A stretch of 64,000 nucleotides of DNA from Hyphococcus luteus. Lineage in GTDB: Bacteria; Pseudomonadota; Alphaproteobacteria; Caulobacterales; Parvularculaceae. Below, piece after piece: positions 45,323 through 54,150 of the stretch. The stretch covers positions 132,001-196,000 of the forward strand of contig NZ_PJCH01000003.1 in the NCBI RefSeq assembly GCF_002943565.1, written 5' to 3'. Within the stretch, counting starts at the first letter, position 1. Every line of letters begins with the position of its first letter. The translations under genes were made by a program, and so were the position numbers. Under the pieces are notes generated by a model. That model was not told the DNA's origin, ran no database searches, and saw only the letters and a list, made by a program, of their open reading frames with translations.

Positions 45323-45784
45323 ATGTCCGATAAAAAAGACCAGAAGGATCATGGCGCGGAGGCCGCGTGGATTCGCGAGCTCGCGGGGATCCTCGAAGAA
45401 ACCGGCCTTACTGAAATCGAAATCGAGAAAGACGACACGCGTCTGCGCGTCTCGCGCCAGGGCGGCGCCGCGGCTTTCGCCGCCCCCCCGCCGGCGCCCG
45501 CGCCGCAAGCAACGGCTCAGCCCGCCGCGCCTGCTGCGGCCGAGTCTCATCCGAATGCAGTGAAATCGCCCATGGTGGGCACGGCCTATCTTTCCCCTTC
45601 GCCCGGCGCCGACCCGTTCGTGCGCGAAGGCGCGCAAGTAACGGAAGGCCAGACGGTGATGATCGTCGAGGCGATGAAGACCATGAACCCCATCGCCGCG
45701 CCGCATGCCGGCAAGGTTGTGAAGGTTCTCGTTTCCGACGCGCAGCCGGTCGAATTCGACGAACCGCTCATCATCATCGAATAA
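45323..45784 (+). CDS. accB: Biotin carboxyl carrier protein of acetyl-CoA carboxylase
   Basis: 153 residues. The N-terminal part ([20 protein letters not shown]) precedes an Ala/Pro linker (about 47-77), then the biotinyl domain. The biotin is attached to K119 in [11 protein letters not shown]. It carries carboxybiotin between the AccC carboxylase and the AccA/AccD transferase. accC follows after 19 bp, and accA is at 3.6-4.6 kb in the same window. Confidence 0.97.
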   Translation: MSDKKDQKDHGAEAAWIRELAGILEETGLTEIEIEKDDTRLRVSRQGGAAAFAAPPPAPAPQATAQPAAPAAAESHPNAVKSPMVGTAYLSPSPGADPFVREGAQVTEGQTVMIVEAMKTMNPIAAPHAGKVVKVLVSDAQPVEFDEPLIIIE

Positions 45785-45803
45785 GCGGAATAGACGGATA
45801 GAA

Positions 45804-47144
45804 ATGTTCAACAAGGTCCTGATCGCCAATCGCGGTGAAATCGCCCTTCGCATTCACCGGGCGTGCAAGGAGCTCGGCATTTCCACTGTTGCGGTGCATT
45901 CGACCGCCGATGAAAACGCCATGCATGTGCGCCTTGCCGATGAAAGCGTGTGCATCGGCCCGCCGGCGCCGAAGGACAGCTATCTGAACATTCCGGCGAT
46001 CATTTCCGCCGCGGAAATCACCGAAGCCGACGCCATCCACCCGGGCTACGGTTTTCTTTCCGAAAATGCGCGCTTCGCCGAGATTGTAAAAGCGCACAAT
46101 ATCACGTTTATCGGTCCGGATGCGGAGCATATCCGCGTCATGGGCGACAAGATCGCCGCCAAGGAAGCGGTCGGCCAGGCGGGCATCCCGCTGGTGCCGG
46201 GCTCCGAAGGCGCCCTACTTTCCTACGAACAGGCGCAGGAAGCCGCCGAGGAAATCGGCTATCCGGTGCTGGTGAAAGCCGCCGCCGGCGGCGGCGGGCG
46301 CGGCATGAAGCTCGCAAAAACGCCCGCCGACCTCGCCGAGGCGCTTTCCACCGCCAAGACCGAAGCCAAGGCCGCCTTCGGCGACGACGCGGTCTATCTC
46401 GAAAAATATCTCGAATTTCCCCGCCATATCGAACTGCAGATCATCGCCGACAGCCATGGCAATGTGGTCCAGCTCGGCGAGCGCGACTGCTCCTTGCAGC
46501 GCCGGAACCAGAAAGTGCTGGAGGAGGCCCTGTCGCCGGCGCTCGACGACAAAGAGCGGGCCAAAATCGGCGAGACGGTCAGGAAGGCGATTGAAAAGAT
46601 CGGCTATCTCGGCGCCGGCACCATCGAGTTCCTGTATGAGAACGGCGAGTTCTATTTCATCGAAATGAACACCCGCCTGCAGGTCGAACATCCGATCACC
46701 GAACAGGTGACCCGCACCGATCTCGTGCGCGAACAGATCCTTGTCGCCGCCGGGAACAAGCTCAGCATGAAACAGGAAGACGTGGTCTTCAAAGGCCACG
46801 CCATCGAATGCCGCGTGAATGCGGAAAATCCCAAGACCTTCCGCCCCTCGCCCGGCGAGATCACGCAGTTCCACGCCGCAGGCGGGCCCGGCGTGCGTTT
46901 CGATTCGGCTGTCTATACGGGCTACAAGATCCCGCCTTATTACGACTCCATGATCGGCAAGCTGATCGTTTACGGCGACGACCGCGCGCATTGCATTGCG
47001 CGTCTTCGCCGGGCGCTCTCGGAGATGGTCTTCGTCGGCGTCGAAACCACCGTGCCGCTCTTCATGGATCTCGTCGACGACCCGGATTTCCAGAAGGGCG
47101 ATTACCACATTCACTGGCTGGAAGAGTGGCTGGCGAAGTCCTGA
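45804..47144 (+). CDS. accC: Biotin carboxylase of acetyl-CoA carboxylase
   Basis: 446-residue ATP-grasp enzyme that carboxylates biotin on AccB. The N-terminal domain [23 protein letters not shown] loop [14 protein letters not shown], catalytic region [20 protein letters not shown] and C-terminal [19 protein letters not shown] are textbook. Length equals that of E. coli AccC (449). It ends 22 bp before the TPR-sulfotransferase start; in many relatives aat follows instead, so the neighbourhood is interrupted here. Confidence 0.98.
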   Translation: MFNKVLIANRGEIALRIHRACKELGISTVAVHSTADENAMHVRLADESVCIGPPAPKDSYLNIPAIISAAEITEADAIHPGYGFLSENARFAEIVKAHNITFIGPDAEHIRVMGDKIAAKEAVGQAGIPLVPGSEGALLSYEQAQEAAEEIGYPVLVKAAAGGGGRGMKLAKTPADLAEALSTAKTEAKAAFGDDAVYLEKYLEFPRHIELQIIADSHGNVVQLGERDCSLQRRNQKVLEEALSPALDDKERAKIGETVRKAIEKIGYLGAGTIEFLYENGEFYFIEMNTRLQVEHPITEQVTRTDLVREQILVAAGNKLSMKQEDVVFKGHAIECRVNAENPKTFRPSPGEITQFHAAGGPGVRFDSAVYTGYKIPPYYDSMIGKLIVYGDDRAHCIARLRRALSEMVFVGVETTVPLFMDLVDDPDFQKGDYHIHWLEEWLAKS

Positions 47145-47166
47145 GTCTTCCAGCCGCGAAAGAGAC

Positions 47167-49158
47167 ATGACCGAAAACACGCTCGCACAGACGATTGACG
47201 CCGCCGCCGCCGCCCACCAGGCGGGGCGTTTCGAAGACGCGCTGAAAGGCTACCGCGCCGCCCTCGAGGCCGCGCCGGAAGACGCCGAGGTCAACAGCCT
47301 TGTAGGCCTCGCCCTTACGCATTTGCACCGCTTCGACGAAGCCGGGCCCTATCTCGAAAAAGCGGTTAAGGCCGAGCCGAAGGAAGCCGGGTTTCGCCTC
47401 AACCGGCTCGAATGGCTGGAGCAGACGGGGCAGACAGACCCGGCGCTGGAAGAGATCGAGGCGCTGCTCGAACTCGATCCCGAATTGCCCCGCATCTGGG
47501 AAAAGCTCGGCGATCTTTGCGTCCGCAAAGGCAAGCCCGGCGCCGCAACCGACGCCTATCTCGAAGCGTTGCGGCGGGCGCCCGGCTCTTATCCCCTGAT
47601 GATGAAATTCGCCCGCGCCCATGCGGGCTACCGCAATTTCAAGGCAGCGCGCCAGGTTCTGGAAGAAGCGGCGCAATACGGGCCGCGCGACGAAAACTAT
47701 CTCGAACTTTACAGCTTCGTTCTCGGCGCGCTCGGCGACATCGAAACGCTCGCCGCCCTGTCGCGCGAATGGACGGAGCGCGCGCCGCAAAGCGCCCCAG
47801 CCTGGCGGGCGCTGTCGCAGGCCGCCTATGAGCGGGGGCGATACCGGGAAGCCGTCGCCGCCTTCCGCAAGGCGATGGACCTGTCTGGGCGCGACGCCGA
47901 CAGGCTCGCCGCTTATGGGCGGATCTGCCTTTCTGCGCTGGAGTTCGATGAAGCCCGCGCCGCGCTTGGCGAAGCGGAATCGCTCGACGCCAATCACGCC
48001 GAGATGCTGGCGGCGAAGGGCTTGCTCCTCACTTATGAAGGCCGCTTCGAGGACGCCGAAACCTATTGCCGGCGCTGTCTTGCGGCGAACCCGTCCTTCG
48101 CCGGCGCCTATACGCAACTCAGCCGCCTCACCGGCGGGCGCATGAGCGAGGCCGAAAAGAAAACCTTAAGCGAGCTCGCCTGGGACAAAGCGCAGCATGC
48201 AGAGGACCGGGCGGCCGCCGCCTACGCTCTCGGCCATGCGCTCGACGCTGAAGGCGACAGGGCGCACGCCTTCAAAATATACCAGCACGCCAATGACATC
48301 GCCCTCTCCCAGAGCGAAGATTCCGGCATCCGCTATCGCCGCGACGCCGTTACGGCGCGCGAGGAAACGCTGAAAAAATTGTTTTCCGGCCCGGTGGAAC
48401 ACAGAGCCGATGAAGACCGCCGGCCGCGGCCGATCTTCATTGTCGGCATGCCGCGCTCGGGCACGACGCTGATCGAAAGCCTTCTGTCGGCGCACCGGGA
48501 CGTTTTCGCCGGCGGCGAACGTCCTGACATGCAGCACCTGCTCAACAACTATCTTTCGCGCGCGGAAGGAAAAGACGTCGCCGCGACAGGGCCGGTCAAT
48601 CCTAAATGGATCGAAAGCTATTATGCGGAGCTGCCCGATCCTGAAGGGGCTGGCTGGCTCACCGACAAGAACCCGCTCAATTTCGAGGCAGTCGGCCTCA
48701 TCGACCGGCTGTTCCCCGGCGCGCCGATCATTCACATCCGGCGCAACCCGCTCGAAACCGGCCTGTCGATCTTTCGGCACGAGTTTTCAAAGTTCTGGCC
48801 TTTCGCGAACCGGCTGGAAGATATCGGCCATTTCTACGGCTATTACGCGCGGCTGATGGATCACTGGGACAAGGCCTATCCGGGCCGCGTCGTCACCGTG
48901 CAGTATGAGGACTTCGCCGGCGATTTCGAAAACGCGGCCCCCGCGCTCGCCGAGCGTATCGGTCTTCCCTGGAGCCAGGCGATGGCCGATTTCCAGAAAG
49001 CCGAACGCCCGGTCGCGACGTTTTCGGCGGTGCAGGCGCGCGAGGCCGTTTCGGTCAGACGCGGCAAGGCGGAGGCTTATGCGGACTATCTGCGCCCCCT
49101 CGCCGACGCGCTCGAAAAGGCCGGCGTCGACCCGGAAACGGGCGCGCTCAAAGCCTGA
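47167..49158 (+). CDS. TPR-repeat sulfotransferase
   Basis: 663 residues from ATG 47167 (AAAGAGA just upstream). The N-terminal ~400 residues are TPR-like helix pairs (AHQAGRFEDALKGYRAALEA, KLGDLCVRKGKPGAATDAYL, ALSQAAYERGRYREAVAAFR). The C-terminal ~250 residues are a sulfotransferase domain with the PAPS 5'-phosphosulfate loop PIFIVGMPRSGTTLIESLLS and the 3'-phosphate site IIHIRRNPLETGLSIFRHEF. It should sulfate a protein or polysaccharide using PAPS. No signal peptide is seen. Following accC by 22 bp it may be read from the acc promoter, but its function is unrelated. Confidence 0.87.
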   Translation: MTENTLAQTIDAAAAAHQAGRFEDALKGYRAALEAAPEDAEVNSLVGLALTHLHRFDEAGPYLEKAVKAEPKEAGFRLNRLEWLEQTGQTDPALEEIEALLELDPELPRIWEKLGDLCVRKGKPGAATDAYLEALRRAPGSYPLMMKFARAHAGYRNFKAARQVLEEAAQYGPRDENYLELYSFVLGALGDIETLAALSREWTERAPQSAPAWRALSQAAYERGRYREAVAAFRKAMDLSGRDADRLAAYGRICLSALEFDEARAALGEAESLDANHAEMLAAKGLLLTYEGRFEDAETYCRRCLAANPSFAGAYTQLSRLTGGRMSEAEKKTLSELAWDKAQHAEDRAAAAYALGHALDAEGDRAHAFKIYQHANDIALSQSEDSGIRYRRDAVTAREETLKKLFSGPVEHRADEDRRPRPIFIVGMPRSGTTLIESLLSAHRDVFAGGERPDMQHLLNNYLSRAEGKDVAATGPVNPKWIESYYAELPDPEGAGWLTDKNPLNFEAVGLIDRLFPGAPIIHIRRNPLETGLSIFRHEFSKFWPFANRLEDIGHFYGYYARLMDHWDKAYPGRVVTVQYEDFAGDFENAAPALAERIGLPWSQAMADFQKAERPVATFSAVQAREAVSVRRGKAEAYADYLRPLADALEKAGVDPETGALKA

Positions 49159-49177
49159 ACCTTCTCTTGATGCAGAC

Positions 49178-50305
49178 TTAATCGAGCGTGCGCTGAAAGC
49201 GCAGAAGCGCAATCCCCGCAAGCACAAATAAAATCAGAAGAAGCGGCCCGAGATCGCCCTGAATGTCGGCGAAACTCGCCCCTTTCAACATGATCTCCCT
49301 GACCATGCGCAGGAAATGCGTGTTCGGGAGCGCTTCGCCGATGGCGCGCGCCCAGGCGGGCATGGCGCGAAACGGAAACATGAAACCGGATAAGAGGATC
49401 GAGGGCAGAAAGACGAAAAACGTCATTTGCATGGCCTGCATCTGCGTCCGAGCCACGGTGGAGATCAGATAACCGAGCATCAGATTGGTGAAAATGAATA
49501 TCGACAGGACCAGAACGAACGCCGCCATGTTTCCCGTAAACGGGATGTCGAAGACATAGCGCGCGGCGAGAAGAATGATCCCCGTCTGGATCGCGCCCAC
49601 AAGAATATAAGGCGTCGTCTTGCCGACCATGATTTCGAGCGGCCTGACCGGCGACGACAGCAGCGCTTCATAGGTGCCGCGCTCGCGCTCGCGGGTAAGC
49701 GCAATCGACGTGATCATCGTCATGGTCATGGTCAAAATGACGCCGAGAAGGCCGGGCACGATGTTGAAGGCGGTCACGCCTTCCGGATTATATTGGCGGT
49801 GAACGACGACGTTATAAGGCGGCGCGCCGCCGCGAAGCTTTGACGGCAGACGGTCGAGCTCCGGCGCGAAAGCGCGCCGGGCGATTTCGCCCACCGCGCC
49901 GATGACGCCGGACGCCGCGACAGGGTCGGAAGCGTCGGCGGCGACGAGAATTTCCGGCCGTTCGCCGCGCACGAAGTCGCTTTCGAAATTTTCCGGAATG
50001 ACAATGAGAAAATTCACCTTGCCGGATCGCAAGAGCTCCTCGCCTTGCGCCTCGCCGTGAACGATGTCGGTGATTTCGACATAGGTCGACTGTTTGAGGG
50101 AAGCGAGAAAGCTGCGCGTCAGGGGGCCTTCGTCGCGCAGCTCCACCGCCGCGGGCAAATGGCGCGGATCGGTGTTGATGGCGAAGCCGAAAAGCGCCAG
50201 CTGCATCACCGGCACCATGATCATGATCGCGAAAGTCGGCCGGTCCCGGCGCATCTGCACCAATTCCTTGATGAACACGGCGGCGATGCGCGAAAAAGAG
50301 ATCAT
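49178..50305 (-). CDS. ABC-2 type transporter permease (YbhR/YbhS-like)
   Basis: 375 residues: one N-terminal transmembrane helix (MIMVPVMQLALFGFAINTD), a periplasmic domain of about 140 residues, then five helices (GLLGVILTMTMTMITSIALT, GAIQTGIILLAARYVF, FVLVLSIFIFTNLMLGYLIS, TFFVFLPSILLSGFMFPFRA, LLLILFVLAGIALLRFQ). RERERGTYEALLSSPVRPLE is the family coupling loop. It overlaps the ATPase gene by 4 bp. E. coli has two such permeases (YbhS, YbhR); here one gene must form a homodimer. Last gene of the exporter operon. Confidence 0.9.
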   Translation of the reverse strand: MISFSRIAAVFIKELVQMRRDRPTFAIMIMVPVMQLALFGFAINTDPRHLPAAVELRDEGPLTRSFLASLKQSTYVEITDIVHGEAQGEELLRSGKVNFLIVIPENFESDFVRGERPEILVAADASDPVAASGVIGAVGEIARRAFAPELDRLPSKLRGGAPPYNVVVHRQYNPEGVTAFNIVPGLLGVILTMTMTMITSIALTRERERGTYEALLSSPVRPLEIMVGKTTPYILVGAIQTGIILLAARYVFDIPFTGNMAAFVLVLSIFIFTNLMLGYLISTVARTQMQAMQMTFFVFLPSILLSGFMFPFRAMPAWARAIGEALPNTHFLRMVREIMLKGASFADIQGDLGPLLLILFVLAGIALLRFQRTLD

Positions 50306-51243
50306 GCGGCGTCTTCCGCACTGAAATTATCGTCGCTCTCGGCCATCAGATAGATGAAGGCCTCTTCGAGGCCCGCCTCGATTTCTTTGATCCGTACGCC
50401 TTCCATGTCCCGCACCCGGTCGACGGCGGCGGCGAGTTTGTCGCGATCTTTGCCGCAGACATGAATCGAGGCGCCGAAGCGCGCGAGAATGTCGACCCCC
50501 GGCGCGCCTTTCAGGATCGACGACAATTTGTCGAGATCGCCATTGTCGAGCTTGAAGGCGTGCAGCCCGAGCCGGCCCGGAATTTCCGCCGTGGGCGCGT
50601 CGAGCAGTTTTTTGCCGTAAGCGATATAGGCGATGCGATCGCACTGCACCGCCTCGTCCATGTAGTGGGTCGACACCAGCGTCGTCACGCCCTGGCTCGC
50701 GTAAAGCCGGATCGTGTCCCAGAAGTCGCGCCGCGCTTTCGGATCGACGCCGGCGGTCGGCTCATCCAGCAGCAGGAGTTTCGGATTGTGGATCATGCAG
50801 ACGGCGAGCGCGAGACGCTGCTTCCAGCCGCCGGAAAGCTCGCCCGCAAGCTGACCGGCGCGCCCTTTAAGGCCCAGCGATTCAATCGATTCATTGACGC
50901 GCCGGCGCAGATTGTCGAGCCCGTAAAGCCGGGAGAAGAATTCGAGATTTTCGCGGATGCTCAAATCTTCATAAAGCGAAAAGCGCTGGGTCATGTAGCC
51001 GACCTTGCTCTTGATCTTCACGCTCTCATGAAGAACGTCATGGCCAAGACAAGTCCCCTCGCCTTCATCGGGCTTTAAAAGCCCGCACACCATGCGGATG
51101 GTCGTGGTCTTGCCGGAGCCATTGGGCCCCAGAAACCCGTAGATCGAGCCGCGCGGCACTTTCAAATCGAAATGATCGACAACCGTCTTGTCTCCGAACC
51201 TTTTGGTCAGGCCGCGCACATCGATGACGGGTTCGCCGTTCAC
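50302..51243 (-). CDS. ABC transporter ATP-binding protein (YbhF-like, single domain)
   Basis: 313 residues. Walker A GPNGSGKTT, Q-loop VGYMTQRFSLYEDLS, signature LSGGWKQRL, Walker B LLLLDEPTAGVD, H-loop STHYMDEAVQCD. The C-terminal ~80 residues form the extension seen in ABC-2 exporter ATPases. Unlike E. coli YbhF it has only one nucleotide-binding domain. It powers the permease encoded downstream; both ends overlap neighbours by 4 bp. Confidence 0.95.
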   Translation of the reverse strand: MNGEPVIDVRGLTKRFGDKTVVDHFDLKVPRGSIYGFLGPNGSGKTTTIRMVCGLLKPDEGEGTCLGHDVLHESVKIKSKVGYMTQRFSLYEDLSIRENLEFFSRLYGLDNLRRRVNESIESLGLKGRAGQLAGELSGGWKQRLALAVCMIHNPKLLLLDEPTAGVDPKARRDFWDTIRLYASQGVTTLVSTHYMDEAVQCDRIAYIAYGKKLLDAPTAEIPGRLGLHAFKLDNGDLDKLSSILKGAPGVDILARFGASIHVCGKDRDKLAAAVDRVRDMEGVRIKEIEAGLEEAFIYLMAESDDNFSAEDAA

Positions 51244-52115
51244 GGCGTTGCGATATCGACCGGCAGGCCCGGCCGAAGCCCTTCCGGATTGAGCGGCCGC
51301 GCCTCGATGAGAAAGACAAGCTTGTCGCGCTCCTCAAGACTATAGATCACCGGCGGGGTGAATTGCGGCTCGCTCGCCACATAGGTGATGCGCGCCCGTC
51401 CAGCTTCAGCGCAGCCGTCGCAATTGAAACTGATTTCCTGGCCCGGCTGGAAAGCCGAAAGCATGGCCTCCGGCGCGTAAAAACGCAGCTTCACATTGTC
51501 CGGCGGCAGGAGCGCCGCAACCGGGTCGCCCGCAGCGGCGACTTCGCCTTCGCGCCGGTAAATCCGTTCAATGGTTCCGGCTTTCGGCGCGGTCACAGCG
51601 AGATCGTTTAGGCGCTGTTTGGCGAGACCGGCCTGCGCCTCGACCGACTGATAATCCTCTCGCGCCGCATCGCGTTCGGCGCGGGCGCGTTCGAGCCGGG
51701 CTTCCGCCGCCGTCAGCGCCGCGTATTCATTGTCGAGTTTCACCTTGGCGACAAAACCTTCCTTGTAGAGTTTTTGCGTGCGGGCGAAGTCGAGGGCGAC
51801 GCGGTCGAGATCGGCTTTCGCTTCATTCACCGCTTTCGCAAGGGCGCCCGTCTCATCGACGCGCTTTTTCGCCGATTTCGCCGCCGCGGACGCCTGTTCG
51901 ACCTGATAGGAAACCCTGTCTGCCTTCATCCGGAAGAGGACATCGCCCTTGCTGACCTGATCGCCTTCCTTGACGAGAATCCCGCCGATGACGCCCGCTT
52001 CCTGCGGCGCCATGTAAAGCGTTTCCGCTTCAATATAACCGCTGAGACGGTCGGCGGATTGATCGGAACAGCCCGCCGCCATAAGAACGGCGCATATGAA
52101 AGCGATGGTTCTCAT
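51240..52115 (-). CDS. HlyD-family membrane fusion protein (YbhG-like), probable lipoprotein
   Basis: 291 residues. The N-terminus MRTIAFICAVLMAAGCSDQS has a lipobox-like AAGC, so it may be lipidated at C16. Biotinyl-lipoyl halves flank an alpha-helical hairpin (about 75-165, AAAKSAKKRVDETGALAKAV, ERARAERDAAREDYQSVEAQ), followed by a beta-barrel (GTIERIYRREGEVAAAGDPV). It bridges the inner-membrane ABC pump toward the outer membrane. Overlaps of 4 bp on both sides place it second in the TetR-HlyD-ATPase-permease operon. Confidence 0.9.
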   Translation of the reverse strand: MRTIAFICAVLMAAGCSDQSADRLSGYIEAETLYMAPQEAGVIGGILVKEGDQVSKGDVLFRMKADRVSYQVEQASAAAKSAKKRVDETGALAKAVNEAKADLDRVALDFARTQKLYKEGFVAKVKLDNEYAALTAAEARLERARAERDAAREDYQSVEAQAGLAKQRLNDLAVTAPKAGTIERIYRREGEVAAAGDPVAALLPPDNVKLRFYAPEAMLSAFQPGQEISFNCDGCAEAGRARITYVASEPQFTPPVIYSLEERDKLVFLIEARPLNPEGLRPGLPVDIATP

Positions 52116-52750
52116 TGCGGCGCCATCAATCCGTTCAGTAAAATATCCGTATGCGCCTCAACGCGCTCTGCGGCCCCTAGGGGGCCCGGATCACCATGCA
52201 GAAAATGGGTGTAAAACCCGTGAATGAAGATCGGCCCGAGAAGCGCGCGCGCGGCGGCGCCCGGGTCGCAGGGGCGAAAGACGCCTTGCTCCATCCCCGC
52301 CGCCACAAGCCCTTTCACGGCGCCGAGCCCCTGCTCCACCACATTTTCACGATAATAAACGGCAAGGTCCGGATACCGGCTCGCCACAGACAAAACGAGA
52401 CGCGGCACGGCGAATTTGCGCTTGTCGCCTGCGAGTTCGGTGAAGCCGGCGACGATCATGCGTAAGGAGGCCACAGGGTCTTCGACGCCGGCTTCGGCCA
52501 TGGCGCGAAAATTACGCGCAACCGGCGCCACCTCGCGCTCGATGAGGCCGCGCAGGATCGCATCCTTGGTCTCGAAATAAAGATAAACGCCGGCTTTCGA
52601 GAGATTGGCCGCCTTGGCGATGTCTTCGACCCGCGCGGCGTCAAATCCGTCCCGCTCGAAAATAGTGAGCGCCGCATCGAGAATCTCGTCCGGCCGGCTC
52701 TCGGCGCGGCGGCGCCATTTCGGCTTTTGCTGGCGGGCGGGTTCGCTCAT
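52112..52750 (-). CDS. TetR-family regulator (CecR-like)
   Basis: 212 residues. The N-terminal helix-turn-helix (about 20-65) reads LDAALTIFERDGFDAARVED followed by IAKAANLSKAGVYLYFETKD, typical of TetR. The C-terminal ligand domain has a TetR_C fold (IVAGFTELAGDKRKFAVPRL). It heads the exporter operon by a 4-bp overlap with the HlyD gene, so it probably represses its own operon and is released by an exported compound, as CecR does in E. coli. An inverted repeat lies 13 bp upstream of its start. Confidence 0.9.
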   Translation of the reverse strand: MSEPARQQKPKWRRRAESRPDEILDAALTIFERDGFDAARVEDIAKAANLSKAGVYLYFETKDAILRGLIEREVAPVARNFRAMAEAGVEDPVASLRMIVAGFTELAGDKRKFAVPRLVLSVASRYPDLAVYYRENVVEQGLGAVKGLVAAGMEQGVFRPCDPGAAARALLGPIFIHGFYTHFLHGDPGPLGAAERVEAHTDILLNGLMAPQ

Positions 52751-52762
52751 CGGGACGCTGCA

Positions 52763-52780
52763 ACTAACTTACCAGTTAGT
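52763..52780. promoter_or_regulatory. TetR-type operator palindrome
   Basis: ACTAAC-TTACCA-GTTAGT, six-base arms around six bases, 13 bp from the TetR start and about 90 bp from aat. The sequence TAACTTACCAGTTA is a form often met before TetR genes. It would cover the promoter of the exporter operon. It may also influence aat on the other strand. Confidence 0.6.
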
Positions 52781-52867
52781 CATATATTCAGCGCCGTAAA
52801 GAAATCAATAAGTTTGGCGCTTTTTCCACAGATGACGGCCTGCGGCGGCATGTCGTAGACTGGCCCC

Positions 52868-53533
52868 ATGCCCCGCGATTCGGCGACAGCGATCCCCACC
52901 GAGGACCTCCTGAAGGCCTATACCCTCGGCTATTTCCCGATGGCGCGCGCCCGGGACGACGCGCACGCCGTCTGGGTCCTGCCCGACGAGCGCGGCGTCA
53001 TTCCTCTCGACCAGCCGCATGTGCCGAAAAGGCTGGCGCGGTTTCTCAAAACCGAGCCCTTCGAGATCCGCATCAACGCCGCCTTCGCGCAGGTTATCGC
53101 CGCCTGCGCCGAGGCGACCAACGCCCGTCCCGAAACCTGGATCAACGACGCCATCATCGAGGCCTATACCGAGCTTCATTTTCAGGGACGCGCGCATTCG
53201 GTCGAATGTTGGAAAGACGGCCGGCTTGCAGGCGGGCTTTACGGCGTCGTCATGGGCGCGGCCTTTTGCGGCGAGAGCATGTTTTCGCGGGAAACGGACG
53301 CCAGCAAAATCGCCATGCTGCATCTGATGGCGCGCTTAAAGATCGGCGGCTTCCACTTTATCGACGCCCAGTTCTACAACGAGCATCTGGTGCAGTTCGG
53401 GCTGATCGGCGTGCCTGACGCCGATTATCAGATCATGCTGGCGAAAGCGCTTCAGGCGGAAGCCGATTTCTTCGCCGCGCCCGATCAGCTGTCGGCGTCC
53501 TTGGTTTTGCAGTCAATCACCCAGACGTCATAG
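52868..53533 (+). CDS. aat: Leucyl/phenylalanyl-tRNA--protein transferase
   Basis: 221 residues. It adds Leu or Phe to proteins with N-terminal Arg or Lys, marking them for ClpS/ClpAP (N-end rule). Motifs: LLKAYTLGYFPMA, WVLPDERGVIPLDQPHVPKR, SVECWKDGRLAGGLYGVVMG, FCGESMFSRETDASKIAMLH and IDAQFYNEHLVQFGLIGVPD. Its last 49 bp overlap the converging DUF2155 gene. In related genomes it follows accC; here about 5.7 kb lie between. Confidence 0.96.
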   Translation: MPRDSATAIPTEDLLKAYTLGYFPMARARDDAHAVWVLPDERGVIPLDQPHVPKRLARFLKTEPFEIRINAAFAQVIAACAEATNARPETWINDAIIEAYTELHFQGRAHSVECWKDGRLAGGLYGVVMGAAFCGESMFSRETDASKIAMLHLMARLKIGGFHFIDAQFYNEHLVQFGLIGVPDADYQIMLAKALQAEADFFAAPDQLSASLVLQSITQTS

Positions 53534-54150
53534 ACAGGATGCTCAAGCGCATTGAGCGCCGGGCTCGAGGCGAACATCCAGCCGCGGAAAATATTGACGC
53601 CGTCGGCTTGCGGCCCTTCAAGCACTTCCGGCGCGGGCGCCGGCTTTTCCGCAGCGTCGGCTTCGCGCAGCGGCACGGCCTCGCCGATGGGCTCGCCCGG
53701 CAGAACCTCAAGTTCTTGCGTCTCGATCTCGTCTTCGAGAATCTCCGGCTCCTGAATTTTCAGATCGCTCTGCCGGTTTTCATATTCAAGATCGTAAATT
53801 TCGAGAAAGGCCGTGGTTTCCGGAAACTCTTCCGGCGGACGCTTGTCGCAGGTGCGCGGCAGGATTTCGAGCGACCCGAAGCGGGCGATTTCATTCATGC
53901 CGATTTCAAGATCGGTGTAGCGCGCGGTGATCTTGTTGAGCGCGCGCAAGGTCACCGAAACCGGCTCGCGCTCGTCCTTTTCCGAAGCGCCGGCGAAAGG
54001 ATCGTCTTCGGAGCGGGAAAGCGCGTCGAGCTCGCTTAAGGGTTCATCAGCAGCTTCGTCATCAGCGGGCGCCTGCGCCGCCAAGGGCGCCGACATCGCC
54101 AAGGCCATCGCCAGAACACAAACGCCGAGACCTGAAATAGGGCGCATCAA
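53485..54150 (-). CDS. DUF2155 secreted protein
   Basis: 221 residues with a signal peptide (VCVLAMALAMSAPLAAQA). The DUF2155 domain is split by an acidic, Glu/Pro-rich insert (about residues 125-180, EPEILEDEIETQELEVLPGE). Conserved parts are LRALNKITARYTDLEIGMNE, FGSLEILPRTCDKRPPEEFP and IFRGWMFASSPALNALEHPV, with DVWVIDC near the end. The family is restricted to alphaproteobacteria and of unknown function; the two conserved cysteines may pair. The gene overlaps mlaD by 4 bp and converges into aat with a 49-bp overlap. Confidence 0.9.
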   Translation of the reverse strand: MMRPISGLGVCVLAMALAMSAPLAAQAPADDEAADEPLSELDALSRSEDDPFAGASEKDEREPVSVTLRALNKITARYTDLEIGMNEIARFGSLEILPRTCDKRPPEEFPETTAFLEIYDLEYENRQSDLKIQEPEILEDEIETQELEVLPGEPIGEAVPLREADAAEKPAPAPEVLEGPQADGVNIFRGWMFASSPALNALEHPVYDVWVIDCKTKDADS

